Positions 19,927-27,898 of a DNA stretch of 37,468 nucleotides are shown piece after piece; position 1 is the first letter of the stretch; each line of letters opens with the position of its first letter. The stretch spans positions 1-37,468 of the forward strand of contig NZ_JAUSUF010000018.1 of NCBI RefSeq assembly GCF_030813415.1, written 5' to 3'. The notes beneath the pieces were generated by a model. The model was not told where the DNA came from. It saw only the letters and a program-made list of their open reading frames with translations, and did no database searches. The translations under genes and the position numbers were made by a program. The stretch comes from Eubacterium multiforme (GTDB lineage: Bacteria; Bacillota; Clostridia; Clostridiales; Clostridiaceae).

Positions 19927-20505
19927 TTAAATATCAATAGATTTTAAAATATTAGTATTACTAATTAATTTATTTATAGCATGAGATATTCCATTAGAAA
20001 TATTTTGAGCTAATGAATTTACTAAATATAATCTAGTATTTTGTAAAACTACAAATTCAAAATTTTTTGTTGTTATATTTACTATACCTGTTATGCTTAA
20101 ATCTCCTATAGGTGGTAAGTCTTTATTAAGAGCTAACCCTGGTTTTAATGGTTTATTTTGTATAAATATTTTACCAACATTTTTTAAAGAACCTAAAGAT
20201 GCATCTATTGCAACAATATAAGGATTATTAAAGTTATTATTTATTTTATTTATGGTGTTATTAAGATTTTGGGAGTGTATAGGATTATATAAAGATCCAT
20301 AAATATATATTCTTTTATTTTTAAATGATTTTAGATTATTACCAACTAAGGGGCCCAAAGCATCTCCAGTTGAACGATCAGAACCAATACATAAAAAAAT
20401 AATTTCTCTATCATAATTTATTTTTTTTAAAATATCATAAAGATATTCTCCAATTTCAATAGATGAATTTATATCTACTCCATAAACTGAAAAAGAATTA
20501 TTCAT
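19927..20505 (-). CDS. yyaC: Spore protease-related protein YyaC (DUF1256)
   Basis: 192-aa protein of the YyaC/DUF1256 family, which resembles the germination protease GPR and is found in endospore formers. Conserved segments are FLCIGSDRSTGDALGPLVG (about 38-56), ASLGSLKNVGKI and the glycine-rich PPIGDLSITGIVN. Its activity is not established. It is the last gene of a leftward lysE-csd-yyaC group. The ribosome site AAGGAGG lies in the 3' arm of an 11-bp hairpin followed by seven U residues, so expression from the upstream genes may be limited and a sporulation-specific input seems likely. Confidence 0.88.
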   Translation of the reverse strand: MNNSFSVYGVDINSSIEIGEYLYDILKKINYDREIIFLCIGSDRSTGDALGPLVGNNLKSFKNKRIYIYGSLYNPIHSQNLNNTINKINNNFNNPYIVAIDASLGSLKNVGKIFIQNKPLKPGLALNKDLPPIGDLSITGIVNITTKNFEFVVLQNTRLYLVNSLAQNISNGISHAINKLISNTNILKSIDI

Positions 20506-20550
20506 AAAAAAACCTCCTTATATAGAAGAAAGTATTTCCATATAAGGAGG
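20506..20550 (-). promoter_or_regulatory. Hairpin-U7 overlapping the yyaC ribosome site
   Basis: Perfect 11-bp inverted repeat CCTCCTTATAT/ATATAAGGAGG (20513-20523 with 20540-20550, 16-nt loop). In the leftward mRNA the second arm is the yyaC Shine-Dalgarno AAGGAGG, the first arm is its complement CCUCCUU, and the stem is followed at once by seven U residues and the AUG. It has the form of an intrinsic terminator for the upstream gene and of a lock on yyaC translation. Confidence 0.75.
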
Positions 20551-20565
20551 AAAGTATTCAAAATT

Positions 20566-21720
20566 TTAATATAAATCTTCACTAGCTTTTTTTAATATTG
20601 ATAATGCATAATCTATGTCTTCCTCAGTATTAAAATAAGAAATACTAAGTCTTACAGTACCGGAGGGAAATGTCCCTATAGTTTCATGGCACATTGGAGC
20701 ACAATGTAGTCCAGAACGATTGCTTATACCATAACTTTCAAGATAAAATGACAGTTCTGATGTATCTACTCCCTTTAAATTAAAGGATAAAGAAGTAGTA
20801 GCATTGTTTCCAGTTGTATCTCCATATACTTCATAATTTTTAATATTTAATAAACCATTTAAAAGTCTTTTATAAAGGTTAGAATTTTTTTCTTTTATGT
20901 TATGTATTCCAACTTTATTTATAAACTCTATACCATTAGATAGACCAACAATTCCTGGAATATTTAATGTTCCACTTTCAAATTTATCAGGCATAAATGT
21001 TGGCTGATGTATTTCGTGAGAAAGACTTCCTGTTCCTCCTTGTAAAAGAGGAGTACAGATCTCATTTAAATCATCATCAATAATAAAACCACCAATACCT
21101 TGAGGTCCAAGCAGACTTTTATGTCCAGTAAATGCTAATGCACTAGCATTTATCTCTTTAAAATCTATTGGAACAGTTCCAGCAGATTGAGCAGTATCAA
21201 CTATAAAAAAAATACCATGCTTCTTGCAAATCTCACCAACTTCTTTAATAGGCTGAATAGTTCCAACTACATTAGAAGCATGAGTTATAACAACAAGCTT
21301 AGTATTATTTTTTATAAAATTTTCTATATCTTTAGGATTTATAAATCCATCAGAACTTGCCTTAACAAAGTCAATTTCCACATTTAAGTTTTCTTTGCAC
21401 CATATTAATGGTCTTATAACAGAATTATGCTCAACAGAAGAAGTTATAACATGATCGCCTTTTCTTAAAACTCCTTTTATAAGTGTGTTTAGTGATGCTG
21501 TAATATTATTTGTAAATACTACATTTTCAATTTTATCATAGTTAAAAAATTTAGCTATTCTTTCACGAGCTGTAAAAATTTCCCTGTTACTTTCTAGTGC
21601 ATTTGAGTGGTTTGATCTATTTGCATTACCACCTACATTTACTAAATAATTATAAATTGAGTCAGCAACAACTTTTGGTTTAGGAAAAGTTGTGCTTGCG
21701 TTATCTAAATATACTTTCAT
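20566..21720 (-). CDS. Cysteine desulfurase family aminotransferase (class V)
   Basis: PLP enzyme of the class-V aminotransferase/NifS-like superfamily, 384 aa. The start MKVYLDNASTTFPKP is typical. The PLP lysine is in FTGHKSLLGPQG (about residues 198-209), and the conserved histidine is in SSVEHNSVIRP. The catalytic loop cysteine lies in RSGLHCAPMCHETIG near the C-terminus. It resembles the subgroup annotated as cysteine desulfurase family protein rather than IscS or SufS. No scaffold gene (iscU/sufU) is adjacent. The Se/S-carrier-like gene 0.8 kb away suggests a role in sulfur or selenium transfer, by inference. Ribosome site AGGGTG. It follows the lysE-type gene by 13 bp. Confidence 0.88.
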   Translation of the reverse strand: MKVYLDNASTTFPKPKVVADSIYNYLVNVGGNANRSNHSNALESNREIFTARERIAKFFNYDKIENVVFTNNITASLNTLIKGVLRKGDHVITSSVEHNSVIRPLIWCKENLNVEIDFVKASSDGFINPKDIENFIKNNTKLVVITHASNVVGTIQPIKEVGEICKKHGIFFIVDTAQSAGTVPIDFKEINASALAFTGHKSLLGPQGIGGFIIDDDLNEICTPLLQGGTGSLSHEIHQPTFMPDKFESGTLNIPGIVGLSNGIEFINKVGIHNIKEKNSNLYKRLLNGLLNIKNYEVYGDTTGNNATTSLSFNLKGVDTSELSFYLESYGISNRSGLHCAPMCHETIGTFPSGTVRLSISYFNTEEDIDYALSILKKASEDLY

Positions 21721-21733
21721 AATTCAACACCCT

Positions 21734-22366
21734 TTACCAAATTAATACATATAGTCCGTAAATAAAAAAACATATTGCAATAATGTATAAAACAAAATTT
21801 AATAACTTTGATGTAACAGCGTTAACATCCCCTTTAATTAGTTTTAATCCCTTTGAAGCAAATAAGTTTAGTATAGCTAGCCAAGATAGGCTTCCGATTA
21901 GCATACATAAAAATGATGTGTAAAAAAATGCAGTTCCATCTGATCTCCATATTGACATAATAGTGCCACTAAAAGCTAGCCAAAAAGAGAATGTTACTGG
22001 ATTAATTAAAGTGATTACAAAACCAGATACAAAACCTCCTGTTTTGGGATTATTTAGAAATTTTGAAGTTTTAGTATCACTTCCGTTTTTGGAATGTTTA
22101 GCAAATAGAAATAATACTAAACCAGATATAATCCAAAAAATACCTTTATATATATAACTTTGTTCTAATATTTGTAATAAACCTAAGTTAATTATAGTTA
22201 AGTAGGTATAATCAGCTAAAACAGCACCTATAGATACTTTAAATCCATGCCAAAAACCTTTACTTACAGAACGATTTATAGACTCTAAGCCAGCTGGACC
22301 TAATGGAATTGAGGCAATAACACCAGTTAAAAAACCTACAATTGGCGCTCTTAAAAATTGTACCAT
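21734..22366 (-). CDS. LysE-family exporter
   Basis: Integral membrane protein of the LysE/RhtB superfamily, 210 aa, with about six membrane helices. The N-terminal family motif is IASIPLGPAGLESINRSVSKG. A second conserved stretch is FVSGFVITLINPVTFSFWLAFSGT. Members export amino acids or other small metabolites; the substrate here cannot be told. AAAGGAG precedes the ATG. It is the first gene of the leftward group. The 160-bp gap to the divergent DUF3343 gene must hold its promoter, but no clear -35/-10 pair stands out. Confidence 0.85.
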   Translation of the reverse strand: MVQFLRAPIVGFLTGVIASIPLGPAGLESINRSVSKGFWHGFKVSIGAVLADYTYLTIINLGLLQILEQSYIYKGIFWIISGLVLFLFAKHSKNGSDTKTSKFLNNPKTGGFVSGFVITLINPVTFSFWLAFSGTIMSIWRSDGTAFFYTSFLCMLIGSLSWLAILNLFASKGLKLIKGDVNAVTSKLLNFVLYIIAICFFIYGLYVLIW

Positions 22367-22533
22367 AATGTTCTCCTTTAAATAATATAAATCTATATTA
22401 TTTAATTATAAATCAAATTGAGATACAATTCATTAAATTTGACCAAAAACAATATTATATTTCTTTATAAAACCTATAAATTATATATAATATAGAATAT
22501 AAGATAAATTTTTAGAGAATAGGAGTAATGATT

Positions 22534-22770
22534 ATGAAATATTATATAATAGTTTTTAAAAATACTCATGATGCTATGGCTGGAGAAAAATTTCTTGGAG
22601 AAAGAGAATATAATTTTAGGATTATGCCAACTCCAACTTCTATAACCAAAAGTTGTGGTATTTGTATAAGAGTTGAAAATGAAGAAGATATTAACAAGAT
22701 TAAAGAAGAAAGTTTTGAATATAAAAATATATATTGTAAAGAAGGTTCTGAATACAAGGAGATTATTTAA
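22534..22770 (+). CDS. Se/S carrier-like protein (DUF3343)
   Basis: 78-aa protein starting MKYYIIVFKNTHDAMAGEKF, matching the DUF3343 family, which is described as putative Se/S carrier-like. A conserved cysteine is in ITKSCGICIRV. An upstream in-frame ATG (22528) lies only three bases after AGGAG, whereas the ATG at 22534 has a normal gap, so the latter is used. It is transcribed divergently from the lysE-csd-yyaC group and just upstream of mscS. Family knowledge links such proteins to cysteine-desulfurase-like enzymes in selenium handling. That role here is inferred. Confidence 0.82.
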   Translation: MKYYIIVFKNTHDAMAGEKFLGEREYNFRIMPTPTSITKSCGICIRVENEEDINKIKEESFEYKNIYCKEGSEYKEII

Positions 22771-22796
22771 CTAAAAAAGGGGAGAGTATATAATAC

Positions 22797-23684
22797 ATGA
22801 ATTATTTAGCAGTTGATATATTTTCTGTTGGAGAAGGTCTTAAGTTTGGACCTATAAAAATAACCGCTGAATCTATAGATTTTATAATAAAAAAGGGGCT
22901 TAAAGTTGTTAGTGTTATCATTTTAATGTTTTTGGCAATAAAAATTGGTAATATTGCTATTAAAAAATTTGTTGATAGGCAAGTTAACAATCCAAATTCT
23001 AAGTTAACAATGAATCCTCAAAAAGCTAAAACTATAGGAGGTGTAATGCATAGTATACTTAAATATTCTGTATATTTTATAGGAATAGCTATAATATTAT
23101 CAGATTTATTTAATGGTATTTCATTAACTTTTGCTAGTATAGGAGGATTTGCAGTAGGTTTTGGAGCACAAAGTTTAGTGCAGGACCTTATAAATGGATT
23201 TTTTATATTATTTGAAGATCAATATGGAGTAGGAGATTATGTCACAATAGGAACTTTTGAGGGGATAATTGACAGTATTGGAATAAGAACAACAATAATT
23301 AAGGATTTTAATGGAGACATACATTCAATTCCAAATGGAACAATTAAAGCAGTTACAAATCATTCAAGAAGCAATATAAGATTTATTGTTGATGTATCTA
23401 TTGCCTATGAGGAAGATATAGATAATGCATTAGAAGTTATAAATAGGACTTGCAAAGCCTTTGAGGAGGCTCACAAAGATGAAGTAGTTCAGCCAATAGA
23501 AGTATGGGGTGTAACTGCCCTTGGTGCATCAGGACTTAATGTAAGAACAGTTGGATTTAGTACCCCAATGTGTCAATGGTCAATGGAAAGAGAACTTAGA
23601 AAAACTATAAAGGAAGCATTAGATAGTGCTGGAATAGAGATTCCTTATAATAAAACAGAAATAATAATGAAAAATAATAAATAA
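22797..23684 (+). CDS. mscS: Small-conductance mechanosensitive channel (MscS family)
   Basis: Pressure-release channel of the MscS family, 295 aa. Three membrane segments fall in the first 140 residues. The glycine/alanine-rich pore helix is ASIGGFAVGFGAQSLVQDLI. The family beta-domain follows: DQYGVGDYVTIGTFEGIIDSIGIRTT, then IPNGTI, and the C-terminal alpha/beta domain. It probably protects against osmotic downshock. GGGGAGAG lies about 10 bases before the ATG. It lies 26 bp after the DUF3343 gene and is likely co-transcribed with it. Confidence 0.93.
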   Translation: MNYLAVDIFSVGEGLKFGPIKITAESIDFIIKKGLKVVSVIILMFLAIKIGNIAIKKFVDRQVNNPNSKLTMNPQKAKTIGGVMHSILKYSVYFIGIAIILSDLFNGISLTFASIGGFAVGFGAQSLVQDLINGFFILFEDQYGVGDYVTIGTFEGIIDSIGIRTTIIKDFNGDIHSIPNGTIKAVTNHSRSNIRFIVDVSIAYEEDIDNALEVINRTCKAFEEAHKDEVVQPIEVWGVTALGASGLNVRTVGFSTPMCQWSMERELRKTIKEALDSAGIEIPYNKTEIIMKNNK

Positions 23685-23699
23685 AGGAGTGAGATTTAA

Positions 23700-23894
23700 T
23701 TGGTAGAAAATTTTAATTTAGGGGATATAGTTGAAATGAAAAAACAACATCCTTGTGGAGAGAAAAATTTTGAAATAACAAGAATTGGCGCAGATGTAAA
23801 AATAAAATGCGTAGGATGTGGAAGAGTTATTATGATACCAAGGGCTAAATTTCAAAAAGGTTCAAAAAAAATAGTAAAAAAAGCAGAAAGTTAA
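23700..23894 (+). CDS. DUF951 zinc-ribbon-like protein
   Basis: 64-aa protein of the DUF951 family, widespread in Firmicutes near rpsF. The pattern is DIVEMKKQHPCGEKNFEITRIGADVKIKCVGCGRVIMIPRAKF. Cysteines in HPCG and CVGCG suggest a small metal-binding fold. Function unknown. The start is TTG, supported by AAAGGAGTGAG ten bases upstream; no in-frame ATG fits. It follows mscS by 15 bp. Confidence 0.88.
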   Translation: MVENFNLGDIVEMKKQHPCGEKNFEITRIGADVKIKCVGCGRVIMIPRAKFQKGSKKIVKKAES

Positions 23895-23903
23895 GAAAAA
23901 TCC

Positions 23904-23932
23904 TTGAAAAAGTAAATTTAAAATGTTAAAAT
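23904..23932 (+). promoter_or_regulatory. rpsF operon promoter
   Basis: TTGAAA (23904-23909), 17 bp, TAAAAT (23927-23932), each 5/6 of consensus. Transcription would start near 23939, just before the structured S6:S18 leader. Confidence 0.72.
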
Positions 23933-23944
23933 TAGAAATTGTAA

Positions 23945-23982
23945 TCCCTGCTGTGCAAAGCACAGCCGTTAGTCCGAGGGGA
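23945..23982 (+). promoter_or_regulatory. S6:S18 ribosomal-protein leader motif
   Basis: Outer stem CCCT/AGGG (23946-23949 with 23977-23980) encloses a 7-bp hairpin GCTGTGC-AAA-GCACAGC (23950-23966) and an unpaired strand with CCG trinucleotides (23966-23968 and 23974-23976). This arrangement before rpsF matches the known S6:S18 autoregulatory leader, in which the S6-S18 complex binds its own mRNA and represses it. The stem ends next to the rpsF Shine-Dalgarno. Confidence 0.75.
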
Positions 23983-23995
23983 GGAGGTGAAAATG

Positions 23996-24283
23996 ATGAG
24001 AAAGTACGAAACTATATTCATACAACACCCATCACTTGATGAAGAGGCTGTTAAAGCTAACATTGAAAAGTTTAAAGGTGTAATAGAAAATGGTGGAGGA
24101 ACTGTAGAAAACGTTGATTTTTGGGGTAAGAGAAAGCTTGCTTATGAAATCACAAAAGTTAACGAAGGATACTACACATTAGTAGACTTTACAGCAAACC
24201 CAGAATTACCAAGAGAATTAGAAAGAATATTCAGAATCACTGACGGTGTTATAAGACACATCGTAGTAAAGAAAGAAGCGTAA
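23996..24283 (+). CDS. rpsF: 30S ribosomal protein S6
   Basis: Small-subunit protein that pairs with S18 on the platform. 95 aa from the ATG giving MRKYETIFIQHPS. An adjacent ATG (23993) would add one Met. A GTG at 23987 is part of the GGAGGTGA ribosome site and is not used. Conserved segments are GTVENVDFWGKRKLAYEI and GYYTLVDF. First gene of the rpsF-ssb-rpsR operon. Confidence 0.95.
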   Translation: MRKYETIFIQHPSLDEEAVKANIEKFKGVIENGGGTVENVDFWGKRKLAYEITKVNEGYYTLVDFTANPELPRELERIFRITDGVIRHIVVKKEA

Positions 24284-24299
24284 GAGAGGTGATATTGTA

Positions 24300-24743
24300 A
24301 TGAACAAAGTTATACTTTTAGGTAGACTTACAAGAGATCCTGAATTAAGATTTGCAGCAGGAAGCGGTAACGCTGTTACTAGATTTTCAATTGCAGTCAC
24401 AAGACAATTCAAGAGAGATGAAGCTGATTTTATCAATTGCGTAGCTTTTGGAAAAACAGCTGAAACAATAGCACAATATCTTACAAAAGGTGGCCAAATT
24501 GCAATCACTGGTAACATCAGAACAGGTAGTTATGATGCACAAGATGGTTCAAAGAGATACACTACTGATGTAGTAGTTGAAAGCTTTGAATTCGTAGGTG
24601 GAGGTAAAGGTAACAACAATACTGGATCATTTAATAATGATTTCGGTGGCAACAATTCTGATTATTCAAAACCATCAAATGATTCATTTGGCGGTTTTGA
24701 CGATGATATGACTCCAGTTGATGACGGAGACATGCCATTTTAG
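24300..24743 (+). CDS. ssb: Single-stranded DNA-binding protein
   Basis: Tetrameric SSB that coats single strands in replication and repair. 147 aa. The OB-fold starts MNKVILLGRLTRDPELRF and runs to about residue 105. A glycine/asparagine-rich flexible linker follows, then the acidic tip DDGDMPF that binds partner proteins. AGAGGTGA ribosome site. It lies between rpsF and rpsR, as is standard in Firmicutes. Confidence 0.97.
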   Translation: MNKVILLGRLTRDPELRFAAGSGNAVTRFSIAVTRQFKRDEADFINCVAFGKTAETIAQYLTKGGQIAITGNIRTGSYDAQDGSKRYTTDVVVESFEFVGGGKGNNNTGSFNNDFGGNNSDYSKPSNDSFGGFDDDMTPVDDGDMPF

Positions 24744-24768
24744 TTTTTCAAGGTAAGGAGGGAAAATG

Positions 24769-25017
24769 ATGAGAGAAAACAACAGAAGATCTGGCGGAAG
24801 AATGAGAAGATCTAAGAGAAAAGTTTGTGCTTTTTGTGTTGAAAAGGCTGAATCAATAGACTACAAAGATGTAGCTAAGCTAAGAAAGTACGTTACTGAA
24901 AGAGGAAAGATACTTCCAAGAAGAATTTCAGGAACATGTGCTAAGCATCAAAGACAATTAACTGAATCAGTTAAGAGAGCTAGAAACATAGCATTATTAC
25001 CATTCACAACTGAGTAG
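24769..25017 (+). CDS. rpsR: 30S ribosomal protein S18
   Basis: Partner of S6 on the 30S platform. 82 aa from the second of two tandem ATGs (7 bases after GGAGG); the first, at 24766, adds one Met. It appears to be a zinc-binding form: VCAFC in the N-terminal part and GTCAKH near the C-terminus supply Cys-Cys...Cys-His ligands. The conserved core [21 protein letters not shown] is present. Last gene of the operon, before a strong terminator. Confidence 0.95.
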   Translation: MRENNRRSGGRMRRSKRKVCAFCVEKAESIDYKDVAKLRKYVTERGKILPRRISGTCAKHQRQLTESVKRARNIALLPFTTE

Positions 25018-25024
25018 TAATGAT

Positions 25025-25072
25025 AAAGAGAGTAAAATAGGATTAAATTCTATTTTACTCTCTTATTTTTTT
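25025..25072 (+). terminator. Terminator after rpsR
   Basis: Fourteen-base stem AGAGAGTAAAATAG/CTATTTTACTCTCT with an 8-nt loop, followed by TATTTTTTT. Confidence 0.93.
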
Positions 25073-25152
25073 GAAAAAACTTTCATCATCTTGCATTAGT
25101 AATAGAAAAAAACTAAAATATACATACAAGGTTTTTTTAAGGGGTGAGGTTT

Positions 25153-25476
25153 ATGAAAAAACAAGGGTTAAATATTATGGGAAATGTTAAAATTATTGAA
25201 AGTTTAAAGGCACAATTACTTAGAGTAATTGGAGATTTTTATACCTTATTAACAAGAGGAAGTAATGTTGCAGAAGAAGCTATAGTTGAATGTATATCAG
25301 GTGCAATAATTATTTTATATGTATTAGGTGAAAAGCTTGGTTATTCATTACCAGAAATAGATCATCAGATGAAAAAAAAGCTTGATATTGGCATAAGAGC
25401 CGAAGATGAAGTTGAAAAGGAAGGAAAGAGCTTAAGTAAGCTTAAGGAATATATTTCAGACAGAAGAGAACAATAA
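25153..25476 (+). CDS. MazG-like family protein
   Basis: 107-aa protein resembling the MazG-like family seen near gdpP in Clostridia. A predicted helical protein: KIIESLKAQLLRVIGDFYTLL, then an EEAIVECISGAIIILYVLGEKLGYS segment with the acidic residues typical of the fold, then a charged tail. True MazG proteins hydrolyse NTPs; activity here is unknown. The ATG at 25153 is used because the upstream GTG (25144) is part of the GGGGTGAG ribosome site. It lies 20 bp before gdpP. Confidence 0.75.
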   Translation: MKKQGLNIMGNVKIIESLKAQLLRVIGDFYTLLTRGSNVAEEAIVECISGAIIILYVLGEKLGYSLPEIDHQMKKKLDIGIRAEDEVEKEGKSLSKLKEYISDRREQ

Positions 25477-25496
25477 ATTTAAGTAGGAGGAGTTTT

Positions 25497-27437
25497 ATGA
25501 AATTTACGAAATTACTACAGAAACTCATAAAGCCAATGGTGCTTATTTTATCTTCTGTAATATTCTTTTTATTAGGATATAAGCAAATTGGTTTATTACT
25601 TGCAGTAATATATTTTATAGATAATTTTTATGAATTAAATAATTACTGGAAAAGAGAAGATGATGCAGACCAATTTACAAAGAATATAAATAAAGCCATA
25701 GAAAAAAATGTAGCTAGTACATTACTACCTATTGTATTAATAAATGAAAAGGGCAATATAAAATGGCATAATGATATATTCAACGAGTTAAAACCTAGTA
25801 AAAACTTTATAGGAGAAAATATACTAAGTATTGCAAGAGATCTTAATTTAAATAATATAATAAAGGCAGAATATGACTTACATCAAAGATTAAAACTAAA
25901 TGGAAGACTATATGATGTATATAGTACAAAAATGCCTAGAGATAATGAAGACTTATTTTTAGTATATTTTAATGACATAAGTGAATTTATAGGACTAGAT
26001 ACTACAAAAGAAAGTATAATGCTTATAGAAGTAGATAATTTTACTGAAGCTTTAGATACTGCAGATGAAGCAGATAAACCTTTAGTAATTGCAGAAATAG
26101 ATAGACAGATAAATTCTTATGCATATGGCTTAGAAGCCATGATAAAAAAGTATCAGAGAAATATGTATGTTGTATCTGTTCAAGATAAATATATAGATGA
26201 AGAAATAAATAATAACTTTAAAATATTAGATAACATATCGAAAATAAATAAAGGAAATAAATTAGATATAACCTTAAGTATCGGGGTAGGTAGAGGGGGA
26301 ATATCACCTTTAGAAAATCATAATTATGCAGTTGTTGGAAAGGAACTTGCCTTAGGTAGAGGTGGAGACCAAGCAGTTGTTAAAAGTAGTGATGGAGTTA
26401 AGATATTTGGAGGAAATACAAAAGAGTTAGAAAAGAGAACTAGAGTAAGGGCAAGAGTTGTTTCACATGCTCTAAAAGAACTTATATATGAGAGTAATAA
26501 GGTATTTATAATTGGTCACAAAAATCCTGATATGGATTGTTTTGGAGCAGCAGTTGGGTTTTCAAGTGCAATAAGACAATTAGGTAAACCTTGTAGTATT
26601 ATATTAGATAATGATATAGGTGCAATAGAATATTATTTAAGAGAATTGAAAAGTGATTCAAAATATGCTAATCTATTTGAAACATCAGAGGAAGCAATGA
26701 AAGAAATTGATGATGATTCTCTTTTAGTTATTGTAGATGTACACAACAAAAATTATGTTAATAACTTAAAAATTGTTGAAAGTGCAAAAAGAAAGGTAAT
26801 AATAGACCATCATAGAAGAAGTGCTGATATAATAGAGGATACTTTATTAAATTATATAGAAGTATATGCATCATCAACCTGTGAGATGATAACAGAAATA
26901 ATACAATATATGAATGATAAGCCAAGTCTTACAAAGTTAGAAGCTGAAGGTCTACTTGCAGGTATTTATATGGATACAAAGGGATTTTCCTTTAAAACAG
27001 GTGTTAGAACCTTTGATGCAGCATCTTTCTTAAAGAATATAGGTGCTGAAACTACAGAAGTTAAAAAGATGTTTACTGATAACTTAACAGATTTTATACA
27101 AATTGCTGATATAATTAAATCAGCAAAGATTACAAATAAAGTTGCAATAGCAACATGTCCAAGTAGCGTAAGAGATACTGTTATGATTGCAAAATCAGCT
27201 GATGATTTGTTAAATATCTCAGGTATCTTAGCAAGTTTTGTATTAGCTAATATTGATGGGGACACTTATATAAGTGCAAGATCCATTGGAGATATTAATG
27301 TTCAAGTTGTACTAGAAGCTTTAGGTGGAGGAGGACATATGAACATGGCAGGAGCTAAGGTATCAAATAAATCAATAGATGAAGTCTTAATTGACTTAAA
27401 GGATGCAATGAAAAAATATTTAAGGGTGGGTGACTAA
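25497..27437 (+). CDS. gdpP: Cyclic-di-AMP phosphodiesterase GdpP (DHH family)
   Basis: Membrane-bound enzyme that hydrolyses c-di-AMP to pApA and so affects osmotic and cell-wall homeostasis. 646 aa, with two membrane helices (about 13-42). A PAS-like domain (about 70-165) is followed by a degenerate GGDEF domain (about 170-300) that lacks the GGDEF signature. The DHH domain has HKNPDMD (341-347), VDVHN (413-417) and DHHRR (437-441). The DHHA1 domain ends with [11 protein letters not shown] (610-620). AGGAGG ribosome site. The rplI start is only 2 bp after its stop. Confidence 0.95.
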   Translation: MKFTKLLQKLIKPMVLILSSVIFFLLGYKQIGLLLAVIYFIDNFYELNNYWKREDDADQFTKNINKAIEKNVASTLLPIVLINEKGNIKWHNDIFNELKPSKNFIGENILSIARDLNLNNIIKAEYDLHQRLKLNGRLYDVYSTKMPRDNEDLFLVYFNDISEFIGLDTTKESIMLIEVDNFTEALDTADEADKPLVIAEIDRQINSYAYGLEAMIKKYQRNMYVVSVQDKYIDEEINNNFKILDNISKINKGNKLDITLSIGVGRGGISPLENHNYAVVGKELALGRGGDQAVVKSSDGVKIFGGNTKELEKRTRVRARVVSHALKELIYESNKVFIIGHKNPDMDCFGAAVGFSSAIRQLGKPCSIILDNDIGAIEYYLRELKSDSKYANLFETSEEAMKEIDDDSLLVIVDVHNKNYVNNLKIVESAKRKVIIDHHRRSADIIEDTLLNYIEVYASSTCEMITEIIQYMNDKPSLTKLEAEGLLAGIYMDTKGFSFKTGVRTFDAASFLKNIGAETTEVKKMFTDNLTDFIQIADIIKSAKITNKVAIATCPSSVRDTVMIAKSADDLLNISGILASFVLANIDGDTYISARSIGDINVQVVLEALGGGGHMNMAGAKVSNKSIDEVLIDLKDAMKKYLRVGD

Positions 27438-27439
27438 TA

Positions 27440-27886
27440 ATGAAAGTAATTTTATTAAAGGACGTTAAAAAGTTAGGAAAAAAAGGTGATGTTATAAATG
27501 CATCAGATGGATATGCAAGAAATTTCTTATTTCCAAAGGGTGTAGCAAAAGAAGCTACAGATAACAATTTACACATTTTAAACAACCAAAAAGAAAATGA
27601 AAGAAAGCAAAAGTTAGCTGAATTAGAAGCAGCGCAAAAATTAGCTAGTGAATTAAAAGGAAAAGAAATAAAAATAGTAGGTAAGGCTGGAGATAATGGA
27701 AAATTATTTGGAGCTATTACAAGTAAAGATGTTGCAAAAAAGATAAAAGAAGCTTATAAAATAGATATAGATAAAAAGAAAATTGTAATGGAAACAATAA
27801 AAGTAGCAGGTGGATATGAGATAGAAGTTAAATTATATCCTGAAGTTTCAACAAAGATGAAGGTTATTATTGTTCCACAAGCATAA
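27440..27886 (+). CDS. rplI: 50S ribosomal protein L9
   Basis: Large-subunit protein of 148 aa. The N-terminal domain starts [30 protein letters not shown], a clear L9 signature. A long connecting helix (about 41-75) leads to the C-terminal domain with [13 protein letters not shown]. The GGGTGG ribosome site lies inside the end of gdpP, so translation is coupled. It stands in the usual gdpP-rplI-(lon)-dnaB order. Confidence 0.96.
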   Translation: MKVILLKDVKKLGKKGDVINASDGYARNFLFPKGVAKEATDNNLHILNNQKENERKQKLAELEAAQKLASELKGKEIKIVGKAGDNGKLFGAITSKDVAKKIKEAYKIDIDKKKIVMETIKVAGGYEIEVKLYPEVSTKMKVIIVPQA

Positions 27887-27898
27887 GGAGGAAATGAT

